Both the position numbers and the translations under genes were made by a program. The notes beneath the pieces were generated by a model, which ran no database searches, was not told the DNA's origin, and saw nothing but the letters and a program-made list of their open reading frames with translations. From Paludibacteraceae bacterium (GTDB lineage: Bacteria; Bacteroidota; Bacteroidia; Bacteroidales; Paludibacteraceae), in NCBI GenBank assembly GCA_017553575.1, contig JAFZKQ010000006.1:1-32430 (forward strand): DNA of 32,430 bases, given 5' to 3'. Within the stretch, counting starts at the first letter, position 1. Each line of letters starts with the position of its first letter. Positions 7,190 through 15,399 of this stretch are shown one piece after another.

Positions 7190-8798
7190 TACCACCATTT
7201 TTTCTGTCGTTTTCACCTCCATTAGAACCACCGCCACGTCGATCGTTAGGTCTGTTGTGCCTACGTCGATTATTGGAAGAACGGTGTTGACGATTCTCCT
7301 GATCCTGGTTGTTTCGTTCCTCATTGTTTTGAGGAGCGGAACCTCCATTCTGTTGATTATTCTGTCTAGGGGCATCACCATTGTTTTCCTGACGTCTATC
7401 ACGGTCACGACGCGGACGATTTTGGTTTTGATTCTGGTTAGGTTGTTCATCGTTACGACGAGGAGCACCATTTTCAGAACCCTCCTGTCTCTGGCCCTCC
7501 GCATTCCGGTTGTCACGATTGCCATGACGATTACGGTTACGGTTTTGCCTATCGTCACGTCGGCGATTGCCCTGTTGACGGTTCTCACCACCCTCCTGCG
7601 TATTTGGAGTTCCCTCATTCGCCACAGGCTGAGAATCAGCTTCATTTTGAACTGTCGGTTCCTGATTAGGAGCTTCCGGCTGCGCACCCTTCATCGATTG
7701 GTTTTGGTTGCCTTTCTTAGCCGGTTTCTTTTTCTTCTTCTTATCAAAACGGGTCAAGCTATCCTGACCGACCACATTTTCATAATCCGTAACTTTCTCT
7801 TGTTCGCCAGACTCCAACAAAAGAGAATCCACCTTAATACCTTGTTTATTAAGAGCAATAATCTCCTTCACACGGTCTACCGGTACCGAAACGATATTGG
7901 CAGCCATCGAAGGCGAACTTGAATATTGCATAATTCCGCCAAAAACATCGGTCTTGAAATGGTAGAAAGTAGCATCCTTCGTCTCCAAAGGAATATCCTT
8001 TGAAGGGAAGCCTTTTTGAGCCTCCACATAGGCATCGACCTCGAAATTCATACAGCACTTCAACTTGGCGCACTGTCCGGCCAACTTCTGTGGATTGAGA
8101 GAAATCTCCTGATAACGAGCTGCACTCGTTGCCACGGAGACAAAACTTGACATCCATGAAGAGCAACAAAGAGGACGACCACAAGGACCAATTCCTCCGA
8201 TACGGCCAGCCTCCTGACGGGCACCGATTTGTTTCATCTCGATACGCACCTTGAACGCATCCGCCAAGACCTTAATCAATTGACGGAAATCGACACGCTC
8301 ATCGGCGATATAGTAGAAAATAGCCTTGTTGCCATCTCCCTGATATTCCACATCACCGATTTTCATGTTCAACTTCAAATCCTCGGCCATCTTTCTGGCA
8401 CGCAACATCGTATCATGCTCACGAGCCTTTGCCTCCTCATACTTCTCCAAATCAACAGGACGAGCCTTACGGTAAACCCGCTTAATCTCTACCCTTGCTG
8501 GATCAACATGATTCTTGCGCATTTGAAGAAGCACCAATTGACCTGTCAACGAGACGGTACCAATATCATGCCCAGGAGTAGACTCGACAGCCACGATATC
8601 GCCCTTTTCCAAACTAAGACCATTGGTGTTCCGGAAATAACCCTTTCTTGTGTTTTTAAAAGTCACCTCCACCAAATCCGTTGCCGACTGTGACTCTGGA
8701 ATATCGCACAACCAGTCGAACGTGTCCAATTTCTTATCTGTACGTTTGCTACAACCCTTTTCATTCAAGTTGCAGCCACCTCCACTTAGATTCGCCAT
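7182..8798 (-). CDS. ricT: RicT/YaaT-like PSP1-domain iron-sulfur protein with a long disordered tail
   Basis: 538 residues. Residues about 40-345 form the PSP1 domain, ending near the second Cys cluster, with extra Bacteroidetes sequence behind it. Signatures are GGIGPCGRPLCCSSW (Cys206, 211, 212) and CAKLKCCMNFE (Cys243, 248, 249); the clustered cysteines fit the iron-sulfur binding described for the Ric complex. In Bacillus, RicT with RicA and RicF affects RNA maturation through RNase Y. The role in Bacteroidetes is not established. Residues 352-538 are a Lys patch followed by almost pure Asn, Arg, Gln, Gly, Glu and Asp, clearly disordered and probably RNA-binding or condensate-prone (inference). 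It lies between holB and gldH on the same strand, an arrangement I recall as common in this phylum. Confidence 0.9.
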   Translation of the reverse strand: MANLSGGGCNLNEKGCSKRTDKKLDTFDWLCDIPESQSATDLVEVTFKNTRKGYFRNTNGLSLEKGDIVAVESTPGHDIGTVSLTGQLVLLQMRKNHVDPARVEIKRVYRKARPVDLEKYEEAKAREHDTMLRARKMAEDLKLNMKIGDVEYQGDGNKAIFYYIADERVDFRQLIKVLADAFKVRIEMKQIGARQEAGRIGGIGPCGRPLCCSSWMSSFVSVATSAARYQEISLNPQKLAGQCAKLKCCMNFEVDAYVEAQKGFPSKDIPLETKDATFYHFKTDVFGGIMQYSSSPSMAANIVSVPVDRVKEIIALNKQGIKVDSLLLESGEQEKVTDYENVVGQDSLTRFDKKKKKKPAKKGNQNQSMKGAQPEAPNQEPTVQNEADSQPVANEGTPNTQEGGENRQQGNRRRDDRQNRNRNRHGNRDNRNAEGQRQEGSENGAPRRNDEQPNQNQNQNRPRRDRDRRQENNGDAPRQNNQQNGGSAPQNNEERNNQDQENRQHRSSNNRRRHNRPNDRRGGGSNGGENDRKNGGNE

Positions 8799-8874
8799 TC
8801 TATCTTTTTAAAATTACCAATAGAGGAATCGCTTCCCCATAAATGAAGTTCCTCGAAAGGAACGTGACAAAACG

Positions 8875-9993
8875 CTACTGCTTAAGCAACATGATCAATT
8901 TCAACGACAAGTCAAAAAAGACCAATTTTGCATTCACGTTCTGCTCTATATGTCGTTCGGCACTCTCCAATTCGGAAAGCAAACCGAAAATATTCGATTC
9001 TTTTACAAAAGGAGAGAATTTCACCGAGAAATCCTCCTCGAACCTCGTCATATAATTCAACTCCCTATTCTTAACATTATAGATGAAGTTCTCCCTAATC
9101 ATCCGTTGCGCATAGGCAAGGAACGATAGCTGTCTTTTCCTTCCCAAACGGTGCATCTCCTCCGTCCACTCCTTCATACGCTTTGCATTCCGGCTGTAAG
9201 AAGCCCTCATCACCTCGACAAAAAGGTCGAAATACTCCCTCTTCTCGTCCGAAGTACGCACGATATCATCAGCTGCGATGAGATTGCCATTGGCGATATG
9301 CGCCACCTCCCGGCACTCCTCTTCCGACATGGAATAACGTTCCTTCAACGCCTGCTCCATATCCGTATCCGACAAAGGAGGGACAAATATCTGCTGTACG
9401 CGGGAAATAATGGTAGCCAATAGTCGATCGGCATTCTCCGAAACCAAAACGAACAAGGTCTTACCCATCGGTTCCTCCAACACCTTCAGGATTTTGTTGG
9501 CACAAACCTCATTCATCTTTTCCGGCAACCAAATAATCATCGTCTTGTATTCCGCTTCAAAACTCTTTTGTCCCAACTTTTTGATAATCATATCGCTCTC
9601 ATTCTCATAAATCATGCCCTGTTTGTTGTCAGAACTGATTTTCTGGAGCCACTGATCTACCGTAAAGTAAGGGGTCTCATTGACCATCGCCCGCCAATCG
9701 GCAAGATAATTATCGCAGACGACAGAATTGGAAGAACGGGTAATAGGAAAGACGAAGTGTAAATCGGGATGAATCAACTTGTTGAACTTCACACAGGAAG
9801 GACAAACGCCACAAGAATCACCGTTTTGGCGGTTGCTACAATTCAAATATTGAGCGTAGGCAATGGCCAAAGCCAATTTCCCAGTACCCTGCGCGCCACA
9901 AAGCATCACGGCATGTGGCACCCTCGCCTCGTCAACTGACTTTATTAACGTCTGTTTTACAGACTCTTGACCATATATTTGTCTGAACTGCAC
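8875..9993 (-). CDS. holB: DNA polymerase III delta' subunit-like clamp-loader protein
   Basis: 372 residues with a GTG start at 9993. The longer ATG start at 10038 adds 15 residues (MTIFGIS...) that do not look like the family, whose members start just before a (F)xxIxGQ motif, here QFRQIYGQ. AGAAGG lies just upstream of the GTG, and a -7-like element overlaps the upstream ATG. AAA+ features: HAVMLCGAQGTGK as a P-loop followed by Leu instead of Thr/Ser, so ATP binding may be lost; zinc-module cysteines 52, 61, 64 and 67 in CSNRQNGDSCGVCPSC; a KILKVLEEP sensor region; and ATIISRVQ (Ser-Arg-Cys-like motif). It would be part of the clamp loader placing the beta clamp on DNA. A 76-base gap leads to ricT. 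Confidence 0.9.
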   Translation of the reverse strand: MQFRQIYGQESVKQTLIKSVDEARVPHAVMLCGAQGTGKLALAIAYAQYLNCSNRQNGDSCGVCPSCVKFNKLIHPDLHFVFPITRSSNSVVCDNYLADWRAMVNETPYFTVDQWLQKISSDNKQGMIYENESDMIIKKLGQKSFEAEYKTMIIWLPEKMNEVCANKILKVLEEPMGKTLFVLVSENADRLLATIISRVQQIFVPPLSDTDMEQALKERYSMSEEECREVAHIANGNLIAADDIVRTSDEKREYFDLFVEVMRASYSRNAKRMKEWTEEMHRLGRKRQLSFLAYAQRMIRENFIYNVKNRELNYMTRFEEDFSVKFSPFVKESNIFGLLSELESAERHIEQNVNAKLVFFDLSLKLIMLLKQ

Positions 9994-10025
9994 TATCCTT
10001 CTACACTTTCGTCCTAAACTAATGC

Positions 10026-10033
10026 CAAATATA
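10026..10033 (-). promoter_or_regulatory. Possible -7 element for the holB-ricT-gldH run
   Basis: The minus strand reads TATATTTG, matching TAnnTTTG. No good -33 TTG is seen 19-21 bases upstream. If it is used, transcription starts near 10019, inside the longer open frame, which favours the GTG start of holB at 9993. Confidence 0.4.
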
Positions 10034-10256
10034 GTCATTTATATTCGATTTAGAAAGGGATTTAACCGTTTTTATCCAAATCAATAAAAGTTGCCGTTAA
10101 AATACGAATGGCAAGCATACGGAAGAAACAATTAAGCATTCGAAGCAAATTCGTTCAGTTTCGAGGGAAAGTACGAAGAGAATTTCAAGCGAACAAAGTT
10201 CCGCATGGAGAAAAAAGGTCTTCCGCCTTCCCTTATTTTTTATCCATATATCCCGC

Positions 10257-10272
10257 TATTTTTGTATTTTTG
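10257..10272 (+). promoter_or_regulatory. Tandem -7 elements upstream of purE
   Basis: TATTTTTG occurs twice in direct succession (10257-10264 and 10265-10272), each matching TAnnTTTG. The start of transcription would be near 10271-10279, leaving an 18-26 base leader. The -33 region (AT-rich, no TTG) is weak. The open frame between 10108 and 10296 is the promoter region, not part of the protein. Confidence 0.5.
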
Positions 10273-10296
10273 CAGCAGAATAAAAATAAGACGAAA

Positions 10297-10803
10297 ATGA
10301 AAGCAGTAGTTAGTATCATTATGGGTAGCACATCCGACTTGCCCATCATGGAAAAGGCGGCCAAGTTGCTCGACGAATTCGAAATCCCATTCGAAATCAA
10401 TGCTTTATCGGCTCACCGCACACCCAAAGAGGTAGAGGAGTTTGCCACCAATGCCCAAAAGAACGGCATTAAAGTCATCATTGCAGCAGCAGGAATGGCA
10501 GCTCATCTTCCCGGTGTAATCGCAGCCATGACTACAGTTCCTGTCATCGGTGTACCAATCAACGCAACACTCGATGGTATGGATGCACTCTTAGCCATCG
10601 TTCAAATGCCTCCAGGCATCCCTGTTGCTACCGTAGGCATCAACGCCGCACAAAACGCAGGTATCTTAGCCGTTCAAATGCTGGCTGTGGGAGACCCTGA
10701 ATTGCAGGCGAAATTGGCAAACTACAAAGAAGGCCTCAAGCAAAAAATCGTCAAGGCCAACGCCGACTTGAAAGAAGTTAAGTTCAAATTCAAAGTAAAC
10801 TGA
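10297..10803 (+). CDS. purE: N5-carboxyaminoimidazole ribonucleotide mutase (PurE)
   Basis: 168 residues, the normal length of class I PurE. It converts N5-CAIR to CAIR in purine synthesis. Starts MKAVVSIIMGSTSDLPIMEKAA with the phosphate-binding GSxSD motif. It continues with SAHRTPKEVEEF (catalytic His), IAAAGMAAHLPGVIAAMTT and NAAQNAGILAVQML, all typical. An in-frame ATG at 10108 would add 63 residues, but they are unlike the family and span the tandem promoter elements, so the start at 10297 is chosen. PurE usually acts with PurK, which is not in the window. A hairpin terminator follows six bases after the stop, so it is probably monocistronic. Confidence 0.95.
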   Translation: MKAVVSIIMGSTSDLPIMEKAAKLLDEFEIPFEINALSAHRTPKEVEEFATNAQKNGIKVIIAAAGMAAHLPGVIAAMTTVPVIGVPINATLDGMDALLAIVQMPPGIPVATVGINAAQNAGILAVQMLAVGDPELQAKLANYKEGLKQKIVKANADLKEVKFKFKVN

Positions 10804-10809
10804 AACCAT

Positions 10810-10832
10810 AGCCACCGAGCTTCTCGGTGGCT
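10810..10832 (+). terminator. Terminator after purE
   Basis: AGCCACCGAG (10810-10819) and CTCGGTGGCT (10823-10832) form a perfect 10-bp stem with a 3-base loop. The tail CTTTCGCATT has only a short T-run. Confidence 0.7.
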
Positions 10833-10861
10833 TTCGCATTCATTCCAGCAATCGATCAAAG

Positions 10862-11335
10862 ATGCCAAAAGTATATCTTGGATTAGGGTCCAACATGGGC
10901 GACCGCAAGAAACTGATAACGGATGCCACCATGATCTGCGGAAGCATCATGGGAAAACTCGTCACGCTCTCATCCCTGTACGAGACAGAGCCTTGGGGAT
11001 TCACCTCCGCCAACAAGTTCTTGAACGCAGCCATCTGCATTGAAACGGAACATGCTCCCGAAAAATGCTTGGCCATGGCAAAAGCCATCGAACGGGAAAT
11101 GGGTCGAATGAAAAAAGAAGGCGCTGGTTACGAAGACCGCCCCATCGACATCGACATTCTTTTTTACGAAGACCTCCAAATGGAGAGCGAAACGTTGACT
11201 ATTCCCCACCCGCTTATCCAGAAACGGGAATTTGTCCTTCGCCCCATGGCAGAAATTGCCCCTGACCTGAAACATCCTATCCTCAAAAAAAGCATGGAAG
11301 AACTTCTCCGCTTGTGGGAGGAGGAAAACCAATAA
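10862..11335 (+). CDS. folK: HPPK, 2-amino-4-hydroxy-6-hydroxymethyldihydropteridine diphosphokinase
   Basis: 157 residues, family-typical. Transfers pyrophosphate from ATP to the hydroxymethyl-pterin in folate synthesis. Motifs in order: VYLGLGSNMGDRKK at the N-terminus, SSLYETEPWGF (about 38-48), FLNAA, the catalytic signature YEDRPIDIDILFY (about 87-99) with the Asp pair that binds magnesium, and IPHPLIQKREFVLRPMAEIAPDLKHP. It starts 30 bases after the purE terminator and lies 15 bases upstream of the next gene. It is therefore the likely first gene of a folK-lipoprotein-pyk transcript, although its own promoter would have to lie in the short gap or depend on read-through. Confidence 0.95.
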   Translation: MPKVYLGLGSNMGDRKKLITDATMICGSIMGKLVTLSSLYETEPWGFTSANKFLNAAICIETEHAPEKCLAMAKAIEREMGRMKKEGAGYEDRPIDIDILFYEDLQMESETLTIPHPLIQKREFVLRPMAEIAPDLKHPILKKSMEELLRLWEEENQ

Positions 11336-11350
11336 AAAAAGGAATATCTT

Positions 11351-12229
11351 ATGAACAAGAAGATAGTGTACATTCCGTTCTTGTGCCTAGGGCTAGTTGC
11401 CTGCAACAACCAGAAGCAGCCGCAAGTCGATGAGTCAGAGACAGAGATTTCCGCCTCCACGGAAAACGGAGAGATGGACAGGACAAACTCGCAAGAGCGC
11501 ATAAATGACATGGTTGCCAACGTATACACGGCATACATAGACGGGAAAGGGAATGTCTTTTTTCAACTCAACGAAAATGAGGCAAAAATTTTCTGCGATA
11601 AGAACCACATTCTCTGTCGTTTAGACAATGCCCCCGTAAAAATCGAAGGACTTGACCAAGCAGGCAAATCAATTGTCACATTCGGAAGTGGTTCCGAACT
11701 TTTTTTGGGTATACAGACAACGGAAGGGAAGGTGGCTTTCATCGACATAACCAAAGCCATCAGCACAGGCGACACCCAATGTAGCGGTCTCTTGCCCAAC
11801 TTGCCCGATGCCACAAGCATCAAAGGGGATGGGAACTCGCTCCTTGCGACCGACAAGGAGGGAAACGAAAAGAGCATAACGGCCTTCCATCTATCAGGCT
11901 ACTACTTGTGCAATGATTTTGAGATCCAACTGACCAAGGATTACAGGATATACCTTTCCAGCAACTCCGCCGATGTGCACAAAAGCGGCACCTTCTTCAG
12001 TGATCCCACCCAACTTGCAGACGGGCCCGACATGTCAAGCCTTATGCTCGTTGCCAACATCGAGGGAAAACGTTACAATATCCGATTCGGGTACGACCAC
12101 TTTAGATTAGCAGAAAACGATCCAAAACGTAGTATGTACACATTCCAATTCGATACGGACGACTTTGCCTTGATGAAAAACACCGACATCCAATTCAAGA
12201 GGCACAACGCTTCACAAACATCTAATTAA
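11351..12229 (+). CDS. Uncharacterised lipoprotein between folK and pyk
   Basis: 292 residues. N-terminus MNKKIVYIPFLCLGLVAC ends in a good lipobox (LVAC, Cys18). A Ser/Glu/Gln-rich linker follows at 20-55. The rest looks like a beta-rich extracytoplasmic domain with repeated short strands (VYTAYIDGKGNVFFQL, SIVTFGSGSELFLGIQ, YRIYLSSNSADVHKSG). I recognise no family and see no catalytic motif. Asp19-like retention signals do not apply in this phylum; Asn-Asn-Gln follows the Cys. It starts 15 bases after folK and ends 8 bases before pyk, so it is probably expressed with them. A link to their metabolism is not obvious. It shows no clear similarity to the other lipoprotein, at 13776-14429. Confidence 0.8.
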   Translation: MNKKIVYIPFLCLGLVACNNQKQPQVDESETEISASTENGEMDRTNSQERINDMVANVYTAYIDGKGNVFFQLNENEAKIFCDKNHILCRLDNAPVKIEGLDQAGKSIVTFGSGSELFLGIQTTEGKVAFIDITKAISTGDTQCSGLLPNLPDATSIKGDGNSLLATDKEGNEKSITAFHLSGYYLCNDFEIQLTKDYRIYLSSNSADVHKSGTFFSDPTQLADGPDMSSLMLVANIEGKRYNIRFGYDHFRLAENDPKRSMYTFQFDTDDFALMKNTDIQFKRHNASQTSN

Positions 12230-12237
12230 TACAGACA

Positions 12238-13680
12238 ATGGAGAAACAGACAAAAATAATCGCCACCATCTCAGACATCCGCTGTGATGTAGATTTCATC
12301 CGCGCCCTCTACAACGAGGGTATGAATGTTGCCCGCCTCAACTCCGCCCACATGGACATTGAGGGATTCGACCGTGTCATCGGAAATATCCGCGCCGTAT
12401 CCAACGAGATCGGCATCCTCATTGACACTAAAGGTCCGGAAGTCAGGACAACTAAAGTGGACAACCCCATCGACATCCGCACCGGCGACCGCATAAAGAT
12501 CAAAGGCGATCCCGACCTCATCTCCACCAAAGAGATGATTGCCGTCAGCTACAAGGATTTCGTAAACGATGTCAAAGTTGGAACCAATGTCCTATTCGAT
12601 GATGGAGAAATTGGCATGAAGGTTTTAGCCAAAGAAGAAGATTATCTCCTTTGCGAAGCCCAAAACGACGGAGTATTGGGAAATAGGAAGAGCGTTAATG
12701 TTCCCGGCACCCGCATCAACCTTCCTTCGTTGACGGAGCGCGACAAACGAAACATTCTCTATGCCATCGACAAAAAAATCGATTTCATCGCTCACTCCTT
12801 CGTACGCAACAAGCAGGACGTCATCGACATCCAACAGATATTGGACGAGCACCACAGCGACATCAAAATCATCGCAAAAATCGAAAACCAAGAAGGTGTT
12901 GACAACGCCGACGAGATTTTGGAACATGCTTATGGACTGATGATTGCCCGTGGAGACTTGGGTATCGAGGTGGCGCAAGAGAAGATACCAGGCATCCAAC
13001 GTGTCCTCATTCGGAAGAGCGTCATCGCCAAGAAACCCGTCATCGTAGCGACCCAAATGCTCCATACGATGATCAACAATCCAAGACCGACGCGTGCAGA
13101 GGTGACCGACATCGCCAACGCCATCTTCTACCGCACAGACGCACTGATGCTTAGTGGTGAGACCACCTACGGTAAATATCCGATTGAAGCTGTCCGCACC
13201 ATGGCAAAGATTGCAGCAGAGGCAGAGAAGACCAAACTGAAAGACAACGACATCAAGATTCCGCCTCACGACGACAACGACATCACTTCGTTCCTCGCTA
13301 AACAAGCCGTGGATTCAATGGAACTGCTCCACACAAAAGCCATCATCACAGATAGCTACACAGGAAAGACCGCCCGCCACTTGGCTGCCTATCGAGGCAA
13401 TTGTCCAGTTCTCGCCATCTGCTACAAGGAACCGCTCATCCGTCAATTAGCCCTCTCCTATGGAGTAACACCAATATACCAACCGGAGAAAGAGGATACC
13501 CGCCACTACTTCTTCGCAGCACTGAAGATGTTGATTGAAAACGGATACCTCAAATTCAGCGACAAGGTGGCTTACCTAAGCGGCAGCCAAAACATGGGAG
13601 GAGGAACAACGTTCCTCGAAATCAACAGCATCGACAATATATTCTCCAACCAAAAAGAATACTTATTGCCGAACTTCTAA
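12238..13680 (+). CDS. pyk: Pyruvate kinase
   Basis: 480 residues, full length. Transfers phosphate from phosphoenolpyruvate to ADP at the end of glycolysis. Seen in order: TKIIATISDIRCD N-terminus (the common ATIGP motif is altered, as I recall in many Bacteroidales), MNVARLNSAHMD (substrate Arg, Asn and Ser), DTKGPEVRT, the B-domain insert about 74-158, FIAHSFVRNKQDV, the active-site signature KIIAKIENQEG with catalytic Lys214, MIARGDLGIEV, and RAEVTDIANAIFYRTDALMLSGET. The C-terminal domain (about 345-480) carries the allosteric fold, with ITDSYTGKTARHLAAYRG. It is followed by a strong bidirectional terminator. It is the last gene of the folK-lipoprotein-pyk unit. Confidence 0.96.
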   Translation: MEKQTKIIATISDIRCDVDFIRALYNEGMNVARLNSAHMDIEGFDRVIGNIRAVSNEIGILIDTKGPEVRTTKVDNPIDIRTGDRIKIKGDPDLISTKEMIAVSYKDFVNDVKVGTNVLFDDGEIGMKVLAKEEDYLLCEAQNDGVLGNRKSVNVPGTRINLPSLTERDKRNILYAIDKKIDFIAHSFVRNKQDVIDIQQILDEHHSDIKIIAKIENQEGVDNADEILEHAYGLMIARGDLGIEVAQEKIPGIQRVLIRKSVIAKKPVIVATQMLHTMINNPRPTRAEVTDIANAIFYRTDALMLSGETTYGKYPIEAVRTMAKIAAEAEKTKLKDNDIKIPPHDDNDITSFLAKQAVDSMELLHTKAIITDSYTGKTARHLAAYRGNCPVLAICYKEPLIRQLALSYGVTPIYQPEKEDTRHYFFAALKMLIENGYLKFSDKVAYLSGSQNMGGGTTFLEINSIDNIFSNQKEYLLPNF

Positions 13681-13707
13681 AGATTTCCACGGTCAAATAT
13701 ATTTCAC

Positions 13708-13748
13708 AAAAAATAGCCGAACCCAGAAATGAGTTCGGCTATTTTTTT
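13708..13748. terminator. Strong bidirectional terminator between pyk and the convergent lipoprotein gene
   Basis: A-tract plus TAGCCGAAC (to 13722) pairs with GTTCGGCTA (13733-13741) plus a seven-T run (13742-13748); the loop is 10 bases. The A-run on the left serves as the T-run for the minus strand, so both convergent genes are served. Confidence 0.9.
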
Positions 13749-13775
13749 AAGCCAAAAGAATCCGAAAAGGAAAAC

Positions 13776-14429
13776 TTACTCTTCGATCGGTTCTCCTTTC
13801 GAAATGAATTTACCATTAAAATCAAAAGAAAGAACGACACTATACCGGCCACCCTCTTCATGATAGCCATACGTACTAAAGAGCAATTGATCCGCATCTT
13901 CCTTCCATCCTACAAACTTCTCTGAAGCTGGAATATGCATACAAAAATCCGACTGAGGGTCAATCTGAATCAAGTAAGAATAGATATTTCGCATATCAGG
14001 ACAACCGGAGACCACCAAATAGACTTTGCCTGACTCACGACTCTTCACAATCTTCACATCATCTGCCGCAAGGACATCCTCTGTTGAGCAAAGTTCACCA
14101 TCCGTTTTCCAAGCAAAGACCTTCGTATTACGGTCATTCGAAACACAAATCTTCCTTACCTGTTTTCCCTGCTCATCCGTTATCCAGACAGAGTTGATGT
14201 CGCTCATTTCGCCCTTCCCTTCATTTTGGATATAGGCAACATACCCATAAGCGGCATCCTTCTTTATCGCCGTAGCAGGCAATGCTTCAGTCGGAACTTC
14301 TGCCACAACCAATGAATCATTGGGAGTCACAGAACTCGGTTCATTCGTAGAACCTCCCCCACAGGAGGTGAAGAAAGCCCCCATCGCCAACGAGCAGACA
14401 GAAGCAATTTTAAAAATTCTCTTATTCAT
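13776..14429 (-). CDS. Uncharacterised lipoprotein downstream of the MetH reactivation gene
   Basis: 217 residues from the ATG at 14429. A longer frame to 14615 overlaps the upstream gene and lacks a signal sequence. MNKRIFKIASVCSLAMGAFFTSC is a clean lipoprotein signal (lipobox FTSC, Cys23). It is followed by Gly-Gly-Gly and a Ser/Thr/Pro/Glu linker to about residue 55. The mature domain (YGYVAYIQNEGKG... DINSVWITDEQGKQVRKIC... VFAWKTDGELC) reads like beta-propeller-style strands that report values, similar to WD40-like or PD40 repeats, but I cannot assign a family. The start lies 20 bases after the reactivation-domain stop, so it is probably co-transcribed. Function unknown. Confidence 0.75.
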   Translation of the reverse strand: MNKRIFKIASVCSLAMGAFFTSCGGGSTNEPSSVTPNDSLVVAEVPTEALPATAIKKDAAYGYVAYIQNEGKGEMSDINSVWITDEQGKQVRKICVSNDRNTKVFAWKTDGELCSTEDVLAADDVKIVKSRESGKVYLVVSGCPDMRNIYSYLIQIDPQSDFCMHIPASEKFVGWKEDADQLLFSTYGYHEEGGRYSVVLSFDFNGKFISKGEPIEE

Positions 14430-14448
14430 ATTTATCACTTTATTTGTA

Positions 14449-15399
14449 TCATAACACACCTGCCAACCATCGTCGCATCTCCTCCTTGGATTTACCTCGT
14501 CTCTCCGCATAATCCGCCAACTGATCCTCGCCAATCCGGCCCACCATAAAATAGTTAGACTGCGGATGAGAAATATACAATCCACAGATAGTGGAATTAG
14601 GACGCATGGCCCCATTCTCGGTCAACTGCACCCCTATCCTATCCAATTGCAGAATTTTACCAACCTCAAAAATCAAAGATTGGTCCGGCAAGGAAGGATA
14701 ACCAATAGCAGGCCGAATCCCTTGGTACCGACATTTACGAATCTCCTCAAGAGTCAATTCCTCCTCCGGAGCATACCCCCAAATATGCTTACGCACCTGC
14801 CTATGTAACCATTCAGAAAAGGCCTCCGCCAAACGGTCGGAGACGCTCTCCACCAAGATGGAAGAATAATCATCGCCCTTCCTCCGAAACTCCTCGGAAA
14901 GCGACTGTGCACCAGCTACCGAGACACAAAAAAGGCCAATGTAGTCTGATTTAGGAGAGATGAAATCGGATAATGACAAACAGAAACTGCTCCGTTCGCT
15001 GGGATGCTGTTGCCTCAACGTTGGCATTCGTAACACAACCTTCCCTTTGTCGAAAAAAAGAATGGAGTCACCATCCGATCGAGCCTCCAGAAAACAGAGA
15101 GCCGACCTTAGCGTAAGTCTTTGTTCCGTCACCAAACGTCCCAATAATTCACGTGCATCGTGGAACAGACGCCAAGCAACGGAGGCTTTCTCCTGCTCCT
15201 GCAAGGGAAATCGGGAAAGGAACTGTTGCCTACAAGATTCGCAATTACACATCTTCTCAATTCCCTTAAAATTTCCAGAGACACGCCAAGCATGGAAAAA
15301 GTAAGTCCAATCGATATAGGGCAAGACTGGCTGGATATCTGCCGAGTCAACATGCTTAACTCCTAAAAAAGAGGGAACTATGGGTTCGTACATGGTCAT
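14449..15399 (-). CDS. Stand-alone methionine synthase reactivation (activation) domain
   Basis: 316 residues matching only the C-terminal activation domain of cobalamin-dependent methionine synthase (Met_synt_B12). In MetH this domain binds SAM and reductively remethylates cobalamin after it is oxidised. Seen: VLPYIDWTYFFHAWRVSG near 28-45, as at the start of the domain; SDYIGLFCVSVAG; ILVESVSDRLAEAFSEWLHRQVRKHIWGY; the SAM-binding signature YQGIRPAIGYPSLPD; and the C-terminal SNYFMVGRI. The catalytic, folate and cobalamin domains are absent, so it must act on another protein: a split MetH or another corrinoid enzyme. CNCESC (51-56) is an extra cysteine cluster. CAAAATTA at 15449-15456 reads as a -7 element (TAATTTTG) on its strand, with no clear -33. 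No cobalamin riboswitch was recognised. Confidence 0.88.
   Translation of the reverse strand: MTMYEPIVPSFLGVKHVDSADIQPVLPYIDWTYFFHAWRVSGNFKGIEKMCNCESCRQQFLSRFPLQEQEKASVAWRLFHDARELLGRLVTEQRLTLRSALCFLEARSDGDSILFFDKGKVVLRMPTLRQQHPSERSSFCLSLSDFISPKSDYIGLFCVSVAGAQSLSEEFRRKGDDYSSILVESVSDRLAEAFSEWLHRQVRKHIWGYAPEEELTLEEIRKCRYQGIRPAIGYPSLPDQSLIFEVGKILQLDRIGVQLTENGAMRPNSTICGLYISHPQSNYFMVGRIGEDQLADYAERRGKSKEEMRRWLAGVL

Noticed and set aside
7190-7687. N-terminal extension of GldH in the same frame
   Set aside because: Arg/Val/Met-rich reading of ricT DNA in another frame; the GldH signal peptide begins at 7189.
7257-7922. 221-residue plus-strand frame opposite ricT
   Set aside because: Mirror of the Asn/Arg-rich ricT tail; a run of Ile/Leu/Thr/Val codons caused by antisense low complexity, not a membrane protein.
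12625-13305. 226-residue minus-strand frame
   Set aside because: Shadow of pyruvate kinase; no start context and no family-like sequence.
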